Part shown: piece by piece, positions 1 through 8,840 of the stretch
Layout of the letters: the number at the start of each line of letters is the position of its first letter
How positions within the stretch are numbered: the stretch's first letter is position 1
Origin: Methylicorpusculum oleiharenae
GTDB lineage: Bacteria; Pseudomonadota; Gammaproteobacteria; Methylococcales; Methylomonadaceae
DNA: 64,000 bases
Direction: 5' to 3'
Assembly: GCF_009828925.2 (NCBI RefSeq)
Contig: NZ_WUTY02000003.1
Span: forward strand, 1 to 64,000
Notes under the pieces: model-generated
The model's database searches: none
Told to the model about the DNA's origin: nothing
Seen by the model: only the letters and a program-made list of their open reading frames with translations
Program-made: the position numbers and the translations under genes

Positions 1-36
1 AGCTGGCTTTTTTAATTAACTTTACTTCCCAAAGAT

Positions 37-60
37 AACAACAACAGGCTTGTTGTTGTT
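37..60. repeat. Hairpin beside the replication origin
   Basis: A perfect 10-bp inverted repeat (AACAACAACA / TGTTGTTGTT) with a GGCT loop. It lies in an AT-rich stretch with two TTAATTAAC words, just left of the iterons. It may be a terminator for leftward traffic or part of the origin; the role is inferred. Confidence 0.5.
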
Positions 61-139
61 TAGTGTGTTTAATTAACAACATATTTAAATATATTTAGCT
101 TCTTGTAAGCCTTGTGCTTCAAGGTTTACAGTGGATTAT

Positions 140-388
140 GGTGAGGGTTTAGGGGACGAAAGGTGATGGTTTAGGGGATAAATTAACCTTGAAAGGTGAG
201 CCTTTGGGGGATGAAAGGTGAGGGTTTAGGGGATAAGCAAAAATCCGTTTATAGATATTTATAACTAACTGATATTATTGGTATAAAACATATTTCACCG
301 GATTACCAAGCTTTCAAAGGTGAGGGTTTAGGGGATGAAAGGTGAGGGTTTAGGGGGCGAAAGTAAAGGCGATAAAAGGTGAGTTTAA
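140..388 (+). repeat. oriV iteron array
   Basis: Six direct repeats of about 20 bp follow the pattern AAAGGTGAGGGTTTAGGGGA: near 140-156 (5' truncated), 159-178, 192-211 (variant), 214-233, 316-335 and 338-357. Half copies sit near 375-388. Neighbouring copies are spaced 22 bp apart, two helical turns, apart from one insertion at 234-315. Such iterons directly upstream of a Rep_3 initiator gene are the binding sites that load the initiator and control copy number in iteron plasmids. No clear DnaA box was identified. Confidence 0.9.
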
Positions 389-413
389 ATCTAATTGACA
401 AAACATCACCTTT
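376..413. promoter_or_regulatory. Inverted half-iteron operator of rep
   Basis: Half-iterons in inverted orientation, AAAGGTGA near 376-383 and TCACCTTT at 406-413, flank and overlap the rep promoter. In this plasmid family Rep dimers bind such inverted repeats to repress their own gene while monomers bind the direct iterons. Autoregulation here is inferred by analogy. Confidence 0.7.
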
Positions 414-422
414 CAATATAAT
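395..422 (+). promoter_or_regulatory. Sigma-70 promoter of rep
   Basis: TTGACA at 395-400 and TATAAT at 417-422 are both consensus, with a 16-bp spacer. The right arm of the inverted half-iteron lies inside the spacer. Transcription should start about 6-8 bases after the -10 box, at or next to the rep ATG at 431, so the mRNA may be leaderless. Confidence 0.8.
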
Positions 423-430
423 CGGCCTTC

Positions 431-1741
431 ATGACCCAAAAAAAGGCGCTTAAAAATACGCAGCCACCGAGCGAGCGAGTTAAGAAGCATGTGGCCGCTA
501 TCCACACGAGTGGGATTCTCTCTTTGCTCGAAAGGAAGATGGTCAACGTGCTGCTTTTGAACGCTTATGACGCGCTATTGACGCGACGGACGCACACGCT
601 CCCGATAAGGCATTTGTGCGCAATGCTCGGCTGGGACGAGAGCAACAACATCGAGCGACTTCAAGACGTGCTGCGCAAACTTGCTTCGACCCCCGTTGAA
701 TTTAACATGATGGAAGACGGGAAAGAAGTCTGGCGGGTCATGTCCATGCTGTCTTATGGCGAGATCAAGGACGGAACCTGCACCTATCGTTACGATGAAT
801 ATCTTGCCGAACGGTTTTACGACCCTGAAATATATGCGACGATCAATATTGGCATTCAGCGGCGCTTCGAGGGAAGCTATGCGCTGACGCTTTATGAAAA
901 TTGTCTGCGTTACAAGGTTGTTGGCTCAACCGGATGGTGGGAGCTTAACCGGTTCAAAAAAATTGTCGGTGCCACGGCATCGATGTATGACGAGTTCAAG
1001 TACCTCAAGCGCGATGTCATTATTAAGCCGGTTGAAGAGATCAATCGCATTTCCGATATACAGCTGCTTCCAGAGTTTCAAAAACAAGGCCGCAAGGTAA
1101 CCGCCGTCCGTTTCCTGATTACCGAAAATCCGCAACAAACGCTATTGAAGCCGGTGATTCAGGATGATCATGAGGCCATTCGTGAAACCAAAATATTCAA
1201 ACGCCTTTTGGAGCATGGAATAGGGGAGCGATTGGCCATTCTATGGGTTCTTCAGGACGAAGATCGGGCCCAAAAGGTTGTCGAATACGTCGAGGCAAGG
1301 GCTCGTAAAAAAGAGGTTAAAGGCTCGACCGCTGGCTATATCCGCAAGCTTTACGAGAGCGATGCCGTGGTCGGCAAAACGCCCTTCGAAACGAAGAAAG
1401 AGCAGGAAGAGCATGAAAAAATCGAGGAAGAGCAGCGTAAGGCTTTAGATAAGCGGCGTACCGTACTCGAAGCGGAGTATCTGCGCGGCCGCACCAACGA
1501 AGCGGTTAACGCCCTGTCGTTTGATGACATAAGCATGTGGGCTAAGCGCTATGCTGAAGAGACAGGGGTCGAGAAAGCGAAGTCATACAATGCCGAAACG
1601 GCGGAGTTTCTAGACAGATTGGAGCGGCTGCAGTTTTTAGCCTGGTTACGAAAGCAGCTTGCGCCGAAAATAAAACCAGCTGAATTCAAGGCTTGGCTGA
1701 AGGATAAGGAGAAAGGACATGACGCGAACAAGGCGGGATGA
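431..1741 (+). CDS. repB: Plasmid replication initiator, RepB/Rep_3 family
   Basis: A 436-residue initiator that binds the upstream iterons and melts the origin. The N-terminal part matches the Rep_3 (PF01051) winged-helix module: residues about 18-45 carry the IHTSG...LLERKMVNVLL signature, followed by the second winged helix to about residue 230. The C-terminal 200 residues are charged and helical. There is no Shine-Dalgarno site before the ATG and the consensus promoter ends only 8 bases upstream, so translation may start on a leaderless transcript. The next in-frame Met (residue 37) lies inside the conserved domain and is unlikely as start. The stop overlaps the ATG of a small downstream gene. 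Confidence 0.92.
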   Translation: MTQKKALKNTQPPSERVKKHVAAIHTSGILSLLERKMVNVLLLNAYDALLTRRTHTLPIRHLCAMLGWDESNNIERLQDVLRKLASTPVEFNMMEDGKEVWRVMSMLSYGEIKDGTCTYRYDEYLAERFYDPEIYATINIGIQRRFEGSYALTLYENCLRYKVVGSTGWWELNRFKKIVGATASMYDEFKYLKRDVIIKPVEEINRISDIQLLPEFQKQGRKVTAVRFLITENPQQTLLKPVIQDDHEAIRETKIFKRLLEHGIGERLAILWVLQDEDRAQKVVEYVEARARKKEVKGSTAGYIRKLYESDAVVGKTPFETKKEQEEHEKIEEEQRKALDKRRTVLEAEYLRGRTNEAVNALSFDDISMWAKRYAEETGVEKAKSYNAETAEFLDRLERLQFLAWLRKQLAPKIKPAEFKAWLKDKEKGHDANKAG

Positions 1742-1884
1742 ATTACCACTTCAAAACGTTTGCCATTCTGCTGGTTGCCCTGGTGTTTTACATGCTCGGT
1801 TACTCGGCTTTAGGCGAGGTTGGGTTAGTTGTTGGCGGTATCTTTGAGCTTTGGTTTTGGGTGCGGCTTATTTGGGATAATTAA
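1738..1884 (+). CDS. Small two-helix membrane protein coupled to rep
   Basis: A 48-residue ORF whose ATG overlaps the rep stop (ATGA), suggesting translational coupling. The sequence begins MNYHFKTFAILLVALVFYML and contains two hydrophobic segments, about residues 8-21 and 29-45, with a short glycine-rich turn. No family is recognised. Its position in the rep transcript hints at a copy-number or maintenance role, but that is a guess. Confidence 0.6.
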   Translation: MNYHFKTFAILLVALVFYMLGYSALGEVGLVVGGIFELWFWVRLIWDN

Positions 1885-1915
1885 AATTTAACACGTACAG
1901 GTTCTTGGATTTAAG

Positions 1916-2105
1916 TTGCCGCAATCGACCCGTTGCAGACTATCGCGTTGTCTGATTCAATGTCAGCAGTCTGGCTGTTACCGGTCATTATTTCTCCGCC
2001 GACTGATACACAGAAAGGAAGATCATATGCTGATCAATTAATTATCGTGTCGAAGATTATTTTTCGGTAGATATAGGGAAACTATCAAATTCCTTGCTAG
2101 GCTTC
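1916..2105 (+). repeat. Dispersed leader segment, copy A
   Basis: This gene-free stretch shares ordered blocks with 4205-4405: CGACCCGTTGCAG, GATTCAATG with nearby GCAG, ACCGGTCAT-like, AAGATYATTT, CGGTAGATATA and AACTATC-AATTCCTT. It precedes the glycine-rich protein gene, as copy B precedes the DUF2971 gene. It may carry the promoter for the following gene or mark insertion of successive modules. Confidence 0.6.
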
Positions 2106-2132
2106 TTTTTAACGTCACACGGAGGATAAAAA

Positions 2133-2627
2133 ATGCCAATTCCACTAATCCCGATAATTTCAGCATTAGCAGCAGGCGGCTCTTTAGTTCCTCATGCGGC
2201 AGGGGGGCTTATTGTCACGGGCGCAAGTGGGTATATTGCTGGCACATTTCTAAGTACGGCAGCTATTAGCGGGCTATTAGCGACCGCATCCGCCACATTG
2301 GGAGCGGGAGCATTGTATTTATCTGGTATTGCGGCAAGTATTGTTGGTGGTGCGGGTATCTTTGGTACAACTGTAGGAGCATCTGGAATTACAGGTGCTT
2401 TAATGTCCGCTGGTATTATTTCCTCAACTCCAGTTTGGGTTCCGTTTGCAGCTAGTGGGGCAGCTATTGGTTGTGGTTATGGAGGTTATCGCATTTTCAA
2501 ACTAAAGAGCAAACTTAGCAAAACTCCCGAAGGAGAAGAGGCGCAGTTTACTGAAACGGAAGCAAAGATTATCGAAAAATTCATCAAACGGCTTGCGAAA
2601 AAAGAAAAGCCAGACAGCGAATCCTAA
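2133..2627 (+). CDS. Glycine/alanine-rich membrane protein, copy 1
   Basis: A 164-residue protein that is almost entirely hydrophobic over residues 1-125, with repeated small-residue patterns (GxxxG, AGG, GAGA) like glycine zippers. Several membrane-spanning or membrane-inserting segments are likely. The last 40 residues are charged and end in a lysine-rich helix after the motif EAQFTETEAKIIE. A strong ribosome site (GGAGG) lies 8 bases before the ATG. A paralogue of exactly the same length lies at 37033-37527. No family is recognised; a pore-forming or bacteriocin-like role is possible from composition only. Confidence 0.75.
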   Translation: MPIPLIPIISALAAGGSLVPHAAGGLIVTGASGYIAGTFLSTAAISGLLATASATLGAGALYLSGIAASIVGGAGIFGTTVGASGITGALMSAGIISSTPVWVPFAASGAAIGCGYGGYRIFKLKSKLSKTPEGEEAQFTETEAKIIEKFIKRLAKKEKPDSES

Positions 2628-2647
2628 TGGCATTAAGGTTAAATTAA

Positions 2648-2872
2648 ATGGAAACAGAAGAAATAATCCGAGCACAAAAGCTCATTGATAAAATGAATAT
2701 TGGTGATAAAAAATGCCTGAAAGAAATATATGGCAGTGAGTGGGATGATATTTCTGATCCACGAAATTTCGGGAAATTATTTAAAAACGCCTTATCAGAA
2801 AACGTTTTAACCAAAATTAAACACCTTGGCATCAGAAGTACTGGTCGTTGCGACGAATATATTAGAATATAA
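2648..2872 (+). CDS. Small protein, DUF1413-like
   Basis: A 74-residue protein starting 20 bases after the glycine-rich protein gene and probably co-transcribed. The pattern KCLKEIYGSEWDDI...FGKLFKNAL resembles DUF1413 small proteins, whose function is unknown. There are no membrane segments. An AAGGTT just upstream could serve as a weak ribosome site. The family match is from memory of the pattern, so moderate confidence only. Confidence 0.65.
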   Translation: METEEIIRAQKLIDKMNIGDKKCLKEIYGSEWDDISDPRNFGKLFKNALSENVLTKIKHLGIRSTGRCDEYIRI

Positions 2873-3113
2873 AGCTTAATAAAACCATGTGATTCGACAA
2901 AATCAAGCTGCGTTCGTTCCTTACTACGCGTAATTTTTGCCGGTACTGTGAATTCGCCACTCTCGATAGCTGACGATGTTGGTTAGAAGTAGCTAACAGG
3001 CATGGAACGGCTTCTGACGCCAGAGCGATTCAGTTCTATATTTCAAGTATATTCTTCAGTCAGGCCCCATAAATGTAATATTCGGTGCGTACTTTAAAAT
3101 ATTGGGATGAGTA

Positions 3114-4079
3114 ATGGCTGAAAACTGGAGTGACGAAGAACTAGCAGCAGCCGTCGATGCATACAAAGAAATGGCGCATTTGGAAGCTAATCAAAAGCCA
3201 TATTCAAAGCGTAAGTATTACCGAGACTTGGTAGAACGTTTTGGGCGTACAGAGAAGTCTTTCGAGTACCGGATGCAAAATATCTCAGCCGTGCTTCATG
3301 AGCAGGGGGACAGTTGGATACCAGGGCTGAAACCAGCCGGAAATGTGGGCGCCAACGTAAAGCCGCGCATCAAAGCTCTCCTGAACATCAACAACTTACA
3401 AAAGCGGCCTTCTGACGTTAAAAAAGCAGCGTACAAGAAAAATCTGTCTGCAATGCGTGAATGGTTGATCGAGGTGGCCCGGTCCAAGGAAAAAGTGCTT
3501 TACAGCGAGATGATGCAGGTATTCGACATAGACCGATTTAGTCTTAGGCACGCTATGGACTATCTAGGCCATCAATCAGACAATCTGGATGAGCCAATCA
3601 TCACCGCTTTGATCGTCTCGAAAGGTACAGGCCGCTGCTCTGTCGGATTTTCCAAGGAATTTGAAGTTCGGGACGATGAAGTCGAGCGGCATCGTCTTTA
3701 TGAATACTGGGCTAACAACTCACCGACACAAAGTATCTTAGAACCATCTCCGACTGATCTAAAAGCGAAAGCTCTCCGGTTCGCCATTGTCGCTAGCAGA
3801 CCTGATCAGGCCGCTTTTCGCCGTGAAGTCTATGAGGCATGTGGAGGCAGGTGCGTTATTAGTGGATGTGATGTAGACAAGGTGCTGGACGCGGCACACA
3901 AGCATGGTCGGGATTGGCGACTTGGCCATAACAAAGCAGAGGACGGCTACCTACTCCGCAAAGACCTGCACGCTCTCTATGACAAGAATCTACTCACCAT
4001 CGCGGATGATGGTGTTCTCTCCCTAGCACCGGAAGCACTCGATCACTACAAAGATTACGCGGGTAAGAAACTCCCCTAA
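3114..4079 (+). CDS. HNH endonuclease-domain protein
   Basis: A 321-residue protein. The C-terminal domain (about residues 235-305) has the HNH_2 layout: CGGRCVISGC, then LDAAHKHGR, then GYLLRKDLHALYD, giving zinc-ligand Cys pairs and the His-Asn-His metal finger. The N-terminal domain (residues 1-80, WSDEEL...SFEYRMQNISAVL) is the module often found in front of restriction-type HNH nucleases. The central region is unassigned. It stands alone with no methyltransferase next to it, which suggests restriction of modified DNA or a solitary defence nuclease; this is inferred. Confidence 0.85.
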   Translation: MAENWSDEELAAAVDAYKEMAHLEANQKPYSKRKYYRDLVERFGRTEKSFEYRMQNISAVLHEQGDSWIPGLKPAGNVGANVKPRIKALLNINNLQKRPSDVKKAAYKKNLSAMREWLIEVARSKEKVLYSEMMQVFDIDRFSLRHAMDYLGHQSDNLDEPIITALIVSKGTGRCSVGFSKEFEVRDDEVERHRLYEYWANNSPTQSILEPSPTDLKAKALRFAIVASRPDQAAFRREVYEACGGRCVISGCDVDKVLDAAHKHGRDWRLGHNKAEDGYLLRKDLHALYDKNLLTIADDGVLSLAPEALDHYKDYAGKKLP

Positions 4080-4204
4080 ACTTCGATTCGGCAAGTGGGA
4101 AGAAACGCGTTGATTTTGAGCGATGAAATTTCATACCTGATCGTCGACTTTGCGACTGCTGTGTAACAGTCTGGTTATGGCCGAACTTGCTCTATCGACG
4201 ACAA

Positions 4205-4405
4205 AGGAGCAAAGCCGACCCGTTGCAGTCCGCCACCTAAAGTGATTCAATGGCAGCAAATAGACCATCACCAGTCATAACTTTTCGTTGTCGATGATAT
4301 ACAAAAGGAAAAATTCACAGCCACAGCCACGCAACGGATTGATCCATCAAAGATCATTTCCGGTAGATATACGAAAACTATCTAATTCCTTATTATTTTC
4401 CGAAT
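4205..4405 (+). repeat. Dispersed leader segment, copy B
   Basis: It shares collinear blocks with 1916-2105, including CCGACCCGTTGCAG, GTGATTCAATGGCAGC, AAGATCATTTCCGGTAGATA and AAACTATCTAATTCCTTA. It fills most of the gap between the HNH gene and the DUF2971 gene and ends about 13 bases before the latter's ATG, so it may carry its promoter. Confidence 0.6.
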
Positions 4406-4417
4406 AAAAAAGGCAAC

Positions 4418-5395
4418 ATGGAATCGCCAAATTCATTTGAAGAATTTGTTAAAAATATAGAACTTGGCATCCTAAGAGCGGAATTGACGTCAAATGATAG
4501 GTGTTATCGGAAAAAGTTTATCGACTTTCATAACATGAAAGAATTCATCTACCATTACACCGATTTAAGTGGTCTGCATGGTATATTGGAAAACAAGGGG
4601 TTTTGGCTGTCTGAAGCAATATTTTTAAACGATTCAGAAGAGCTTTATAACGGGAAAAATATAGCAGTCAGTCTAATAAATAGATTGATAGAGAAAAAAA
4701 GATATACAAAGTTCAGGCATATTCTCGAAGGAGTCATTGAAAATCTAAATAAATCCCAATTTATTGATCACTATGTTTGCTCTTTCTCAATGGAGCCCGA
4801 CAATTTAGAGCAATGGCGCGCCTATGCAAAAAATGGAACGGGGGTTTGCATAGGATTTAACATCAAACAAAGCACAAGATACCCACACTTTCCAAATTAT
4901 AATATATGGCAGTACGCAAAAGTAATCTACGAAGATGAATCAAAATTATGGATTCTGCATTCCATAATATTTAAATATCTATATGAATTCAATAAAGACC
5001 TGAAAAATAACCCGTCGTATATAGAAAATGAAAGTTACATAAATTGTCTTTCTTTTTCTCTTAAAAATAAGTTCGTTTTTTTTAAAAACAAGGCGTTTCA
5101 CACTGAAAGAGAAGTAAGGCTTGTTTATAATATGGGCGATCCATTGCGTTTGTTCAATAAGAAATATTACAGGAACGGGAATAATGTTTTGGTCCCCTAT
5201 ATATGTACATACGATACTCAACTTAAAGACAGCAGCGGTACAAAACTTGAAGTCGACTTGCTTCCTGTTTCTGAAATAATCGTTGGACCAACTGCAAATC
5301 AATCATCAACAATTGAAAGTATTAAATATTTTCTAAAAGACATTGGCTACTCACCCGAAATAGTTAAGGCGTCGGATGTACCATATAGAGGTTGA
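4418..5395 (+). CDS. DUF2971 family protein
   Basis: A 325-residue protein with the DUF2971 pattern: residues 42-75 contain FIYHYTDLSGLHGIL...LSEAIFLNDSEEL, and residues 120-150 contain VCSFSMEPDNLEQWRAYA..GTGVCIGF. The gene is AT-rich compared with its neighbours, a sign of transfer. An AAGG sits 5 bases before the ATG. DUF2971 proteins are frequent in defence islands but have no established activity. No partner gene is adjacent. Confidence 0.85.
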   Translation: MESPNSFEEFVKNIELGILRAELTSNDRCYRKKFIDFHNMKEFIYHYTDLSGLHGILENKGFWLSEAIFLNDSEELYNGKNIAVSLINRLIEKKRYTKFRHILEGVIENLNKSQFIDHYVCSFSMEPDNLEQWRAYAKNGTGVCIGFNIKQSTRYPHFPNYNIWQYAKVIYEDESKLWILHSIIFKYLYEFNKDLKNNPSYIENESYINCLSFSLKNKFVFFKNKAFHTEREVRLVYNMGDPLRLFNKKYYRNGNNVLVPYICTYDTQLKDSSGTKLEVDLLPVSEIIVGPTANQSSTIESIKYFLKDIGYSPEIVKASDVPYRG

Positions 5396-5448
5396 GCATA
5401 CCAAAGAATATTAACTCGGATGTAAATTCCGCTTCGCTCCATTTGCTC

Positions 5449-5545
5449 TGGTTATTTGCGGCGGTTGCTGTCTATTGCTTGATCTGATTCAATGGCAGTT
5501 ATTAGATCGTTACCGGAATTTCTCAATGTCATTGACACATTCCGA
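5449..5545 (+). repeat. Dispersed leader segment, partial copy
   Basis: This repeats the central part of the leader segments: GCGGCGGTTGCTGTCT..., TGATTCAATGGCAG, then GTTACCGGAAT. It lies in the 636-bp gene-poor gap at 5396-6031. The rest of that gap holds AT-rich sequence and the gene remnant at 5765-5948. Confidence 0.4.
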
Positions 5546-5764
5546 CGCCGACGCCCAAGAACCGTGCTCCGGCGCAGCTTAGCTCTGACATTGAACGACA
5601 GTTTAGTATGCTTTTGATGCGACATAAGTAAAAAAATCTCAAATGTCGTAAAGTGGTCGTTAGCCAACGCTCACTATTGCTGAATCTTAACTTCCCCAAA
5701 CCCTAATCAAACAAAACCCTCGCGGCTGCGGTTTTGGATGATTAATTAACTGGGAGCCACGCAG

Positions 5765-5948
5765 GAATAGGCTTAATAATCATTCGCCGCCTCCGGTACA
5801 ACCACAACAAACGGCCCGGCCCGAAGGTTGCCATCGCCATAACCCCGCACCGGCACCGATGGCCAAGGTTGCCGAACCTTGGGAAACGTTCGAGCAGGCG
5901 TTGCAACGTAAGCGGCATTTGGCTGAGGTTAAGCGGAAGTTGAGGTAG
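5765..5948 (+). pseudogene. Truncated copy of the 8539-8757 gene
   Basis: About 170 bp nearly identical to 8560-8730, encoding the same proline/glutamine-rich stretch and the helix KVAEPWETFEQALQRKR. It lacks the first codons and start, has lost one codon relative to the intact copy, and ends early at a TAG (KRKLR-stop instead of KRKLWQSF...). It is a broken duplicate. Confidence 0.75.
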
Positions 5949-6031
5949 AAAAAAATCCATTTGTTTCACGTAGAACTACGCATAAATCACATGACGCCAC
6001 CTTAACATTGTTATTCAAATAATTGATATTA

Positions 6032-6412
6032 ATGAGTATTAGTATAAAAACAAAAGGGGTCCGGTGGGTCACCTTTATACCGCCACCTGGAGAAGCCTTG
6101 TATCCGGTGGTTTGGATTGGTGTTTCCCAAGTAGACAAGTCCTGGCAAAAGTCAGACCTCTATATCACCCCCGGTGGTGGGTGGTCAGGAAATCCTGAGC
6201 GTTATGACAAATTCGGCAAATGGATGGAACGTAAGGAACCGGTCCAGATAGCCAGTTTGAGAATAGTTGATGATGTCATCGAATTTAACGATGGCCGTCA
6301 TCGATTCGCCTGGCTGCGTGACCACGGCGTTACCGTTATGCCGGTTCATGTTGATCCGGATAAGGTTGAGTTAGTGAAAAACCGGTTTGGGGTGGTGGGT
6401 AAGCTTGATTAG
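6032..6412 (+). CDS. ParB/Srx-fold domain protein
   Basis: A 126-residue protein. Residues about 70-110 (VQIASLRIVDDVIEFNDGRHR followed by WLRDHGVTVMPVHV) match the core of the ParB N-terminal/Srx fold: a beta strand, then the D-G-R-H-R-F turn and a helix. There is no helix-turn-helix, so it is not a partition ParB. An in-frame TTG at 6023 extends the ORF but ATG at 6032 is the better start. Stand-alone ParB-fold proteins on plasmids can be nucleotide-dependent nucleases or modulators; no partner is visible. Confidence 0.7.
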   Translation: MSISIKTKGVRWVTFIPPPGEALYPVVWIGVSQVDKSWQKSDLYITPGGGWSGNPERYDKFGKWMERKEPVQIASLRIVDDVIEFNDGRHRFAWLRDHGVTVMPVHVDPDKVELVKNRFGVVGKLD

Positions 6413-6683
6413 GCTTTGGCCGGTATATGGATATAACGGATATTGGCGATGAGAATATATTGGGGGTAGTTGAATAAATGTAAACGACCCCAAGCTGACT
6501 TCGCTTTAGCGAGTGTTACTGTCTGGTAAACGATAATCAACAGACATAGGCTAAGGCAATACAAAAACCATGATCATCCATTGCATAAGGAAAGAATTTC
6601 CAGCCAATTTGACTGATAAGCTTCCGCCTCCTACTCAAATTAAGCATAATTGAATAATTTACCATGCAACTCGGAGAAGAAAG

Positions 6684-7736
6684 TTGAGGTATGGTCTCTA
6701 CTATCCCAGTATTGAGTTTCGTGATGTGGATTTCCTTAAGAAATCCCTATTGGTCTGGGATCGCGTCTTTCGTATCGTTCCGCCATCATATAAACCTAAT
6801 GACGATTCAGCTATCAGTGAAGCCGTAGCTGAAGGGTTAGTTGTCGATTTGAATGTGGACGATTACGAGAAGTCCAAGGCTGCTCATGGATTCCTAGATT
6901 TCTATCACGTTCGAAAAAGTTCAGGTAACCTAACTTGGCCTGCGGGCTTGGATTCACCCACATTTGTCCGAATTGATCCAGAAAAGATTGAGGCTAGGCT
7001 TCTACCTCTTTTTGAACAGCTTGCCAAGCAAGTTACAGGAGATAGATTCCTGCAAGTCCCGCCTGATCTTGCGGGCGGTTATATGTTCTATTTGGCAAAC
7101 AGCGTCGCCAAGCAGCGTGACCTTCAATTAATTACCGATTCACCAGATACCTGGGTTGTTGGTTCATACTTCGCTCACGCAGGGAACTTTTCTGAGCAGG
7201 TATATCAGGAAAACGGTGATGCTTTTCTATGCAACCTTGCGATTACTGACTTGCTACCGGATGAGCTTCACGAAGTTTCTATGGATGATATACTCCGTTT
7301 TGTTGAAAAGCATAGAGATGAGCGTGCTGCGTTCCAAGACGAACTTGAACGTTTTCGAATGGAACTTTCTCGATGCAATAATAAACAGCACGCTCACTAT
7401 ATTGTTAGTGACTTTGTTCATCGCCTAAAGCGTGCAAAAGAAGATTACAGAAAGGCGATAGGGCCGTTTAGCAAGCGCGAACTTTGCAGTATCTTCTCTG
7501 GCGGATTGTCTGCCACGTTAAGCGTGTTGTCTTTGCCAACGATAGGCGGCGGAGATCCTTATGACCCGGTCCGCTTATGCTCTGGAGTATTGTTAGGTGG
7601 GGTTTCTGCTTTGGCAACGAGAAGCATGATCCCCGTTGACAAGGGAGGCGCTTCCTATCTAATTTCTTTAGATCGCTTGTCTACTACGCCAAGTTGGCAA
7701 CTGCACCGCACGTTCGAAGAATTCATTAACGATTAG
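6684..7736 (+). CDS. DUF6236 family protein
   Basis: A 350-residue protein beginning YGLYYPSIEFRD followed by VWDRVFRIVP, the typical opening of DUF6236 proteins. The start is TTG at 6684: GGAG at 6673-6676 gives good spacing and the family begins exactly here. Residues about 210-265 are a charged, likely coiled helix. Residues 270-310 are small-residue-rich and hydrophobic (FSGGLSATLSVLSLPTIGGG), possibly membrane-associated. Function is unknown; the family is common beside mobile and defence genes. Confidence 0.75.
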   Translation: MRYGLYYPSIEFRDVDFLKKSLLVWDRVFRIVPPSYKPNDDSAISEAVAEGLVVDLNVDDYEKSKAAHGFLDFYHVRKSSGNLTWPAGLDSPTFVRIDPEKIEARLLPLFEQLAKQVTGDRFLQVPPDLAGGYMFYLANSVAKQRDLQLITDSPDTWVVGSYFAHAGNFSEQVYQENGDAFLCNLAITDLLPDELHEVSMDDILRFVEKHRDERAAFQDELERFRMELSRCNNKQHAHYIVSDFVHRLKRAKEDYRKAIGPFSKRELCSIFSGGLSATLSVLSLPTIGGGDPYDPVRLCSGVLLGGVSALATRSMIPVDKGGASYLISLDRLSTTPSWQLHRTFEEFIND

Positions 7737-8078
7737 GCAAATCGTACCTTCGCACGACCCTGCCGATAAGCAAAATTTTCTGAATGGCGGTAAGTTTACG
7801 AGAGCAAACATTTATAAAAATGCTTGAGAATATGTTACGGATGTCTAAACGTCGAAGTGAACTAGACCTGATTATCTTGGCAAAAATGTATGTCATCCCG
7901 TTTAGAACTACATGGACTACAGACTTAAACAATTACGCTAAAGCCTTTTATTTTGATACCTAAGTTTAACAATTCAAAGCACTCGGACGCAGCAAAGCAG
8001 GTCTGGTGTTTTAAGCGCTAAGCGGCTGCTTTCTAATGAATACTTGCTATTAGCAGGACGATACCGATAGACAGCTAT

Positions 8079-8110
8079 TGGCCGTAATGCAAAGCTTTGC
8101 ATTACGGCCA
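8079..8110. repeat. Perfect 32-bp palindrome
   Basis: TGGCCGTAATGCAAAG followed by its exact reverse complement, with no spacer, in the gene-free stretch 7737-8538. It overlaps the left end of the inverted-repeat element at 8106-8544. It could be a dimeric protein site or a cruciform. Confidence 0.8.
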
Positions 8111-8544
8111 TCATGTGAAGTTTCCTTTTATGCACATTGTCTTGGTTTCTCATAGTTGACGCTAGGAATATAGCGGATTAAGCAAGACAGCCAGATAAAA
8201 AGCTGGTCATAATTTTTGCAAACTGCAGGAGTCGATTTCCTGTAGTTCCATTCAGAAACTAACCCTCAGTACTACAGATAGCTTTTTTTCTTAAATATTG
8301 CTTCCAACAGGGAAACAATCACGCGGAATTTATCCATGATGTCGATAAAAAGTGAGAATTCGATACGTCTGATGACATCGACTGGAATAATCGCTGATAT
8401 TGCTCCCTTTGGGTGTATTTGAAAGCTTGTTTTAAATCATAGAAATTATGCAAAGATTGCGTGCGAGGTAGAGGCTTTAAAGCCAGCTTACATCATAGTT
8501 GTGCCAAAGCCGCTGCTCATAAAAGGAAACTTCACATAATGGCC
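8106..8544. mobile_element. 439-bp MITE-like element
   Basis: Flanked by 27-bp inverted repeats (8106-8132 and 8518-8544) that differ at one base; the sequence reads GGCCATCATGTGAAG and continues TTTCCTTTTATG. The interior has no convincing gene. The right repeat supplies the AAGGA ribosome site and start codon of the 8539-8757 gene, so insertion or excision would rewire that gene. No transposase is present, so the mobile nature is inferred. Confidence 0.55.
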
Positions 8545-8757
8545 GCTACCCGTCTTAATAATCATCATTCGCCGCCTCCGGTACAACCACAACAAACGGC
8601 CCGGCCCGAAGATTCCCTTCGCCATAACCCCGCACCGGCACCGATGGTCAAGGTTGCCGAACCTTGGGAAACGTTCGAGCAGGCGTTGCAACGGAAGCGG
8701 GATTTGGCTGAGGTTAAGCGGAAGTTGTGGCAGTCATTCATGTTCCAGCCTGAATAA
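8539..8757 (+). CDS. Small proline-rich protein with C-terminal helix
   Basis: A 72-residue protein starting MAATRLNNHHSPPPVQPQQ. The first 40 residues are Pro/Gln/Ala-rich and probably disordered, followed by an amphipathic helix (EPWETFEQALQRKRDLAEVK). The start at 8539 has AAGGA 11 bases upstream. The ORF is open further upstream, but that part lies in the MITE-like element. A broken duplicate lies at 5765-5948. No family is recognised. Confidence 0.55.
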   Translation: MAATRLNNHHSPPPVQPQQTARPEDSLRHNPAPAPMVKVAEPWETFEQALQRKRDLAEVKRKLWQSFMFQPE

Positions 8758-8776
8758 AAAGCAAAATTCAATGCTT

Positions 8777-8799
8777 TACAATGTAGACTCTACATTGTA
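8777..8799. promoter_or_regulatory. Probable PadR operator
   Basis: A perfect 23-bp palindrome with a single central base (TACAATGTAGA C TCTACATTGTA) 70 bases before the PadR gene. It contains the ATGT...ACAT half-sites typical of PadR-family operators. This suggests autorepression of the padR unit. Confidence 0.75.
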
Positions 8800-8840
8800 G
8801 AATAAACCTGTATTAAATAAATAAACATCAAAAAGTAAAA

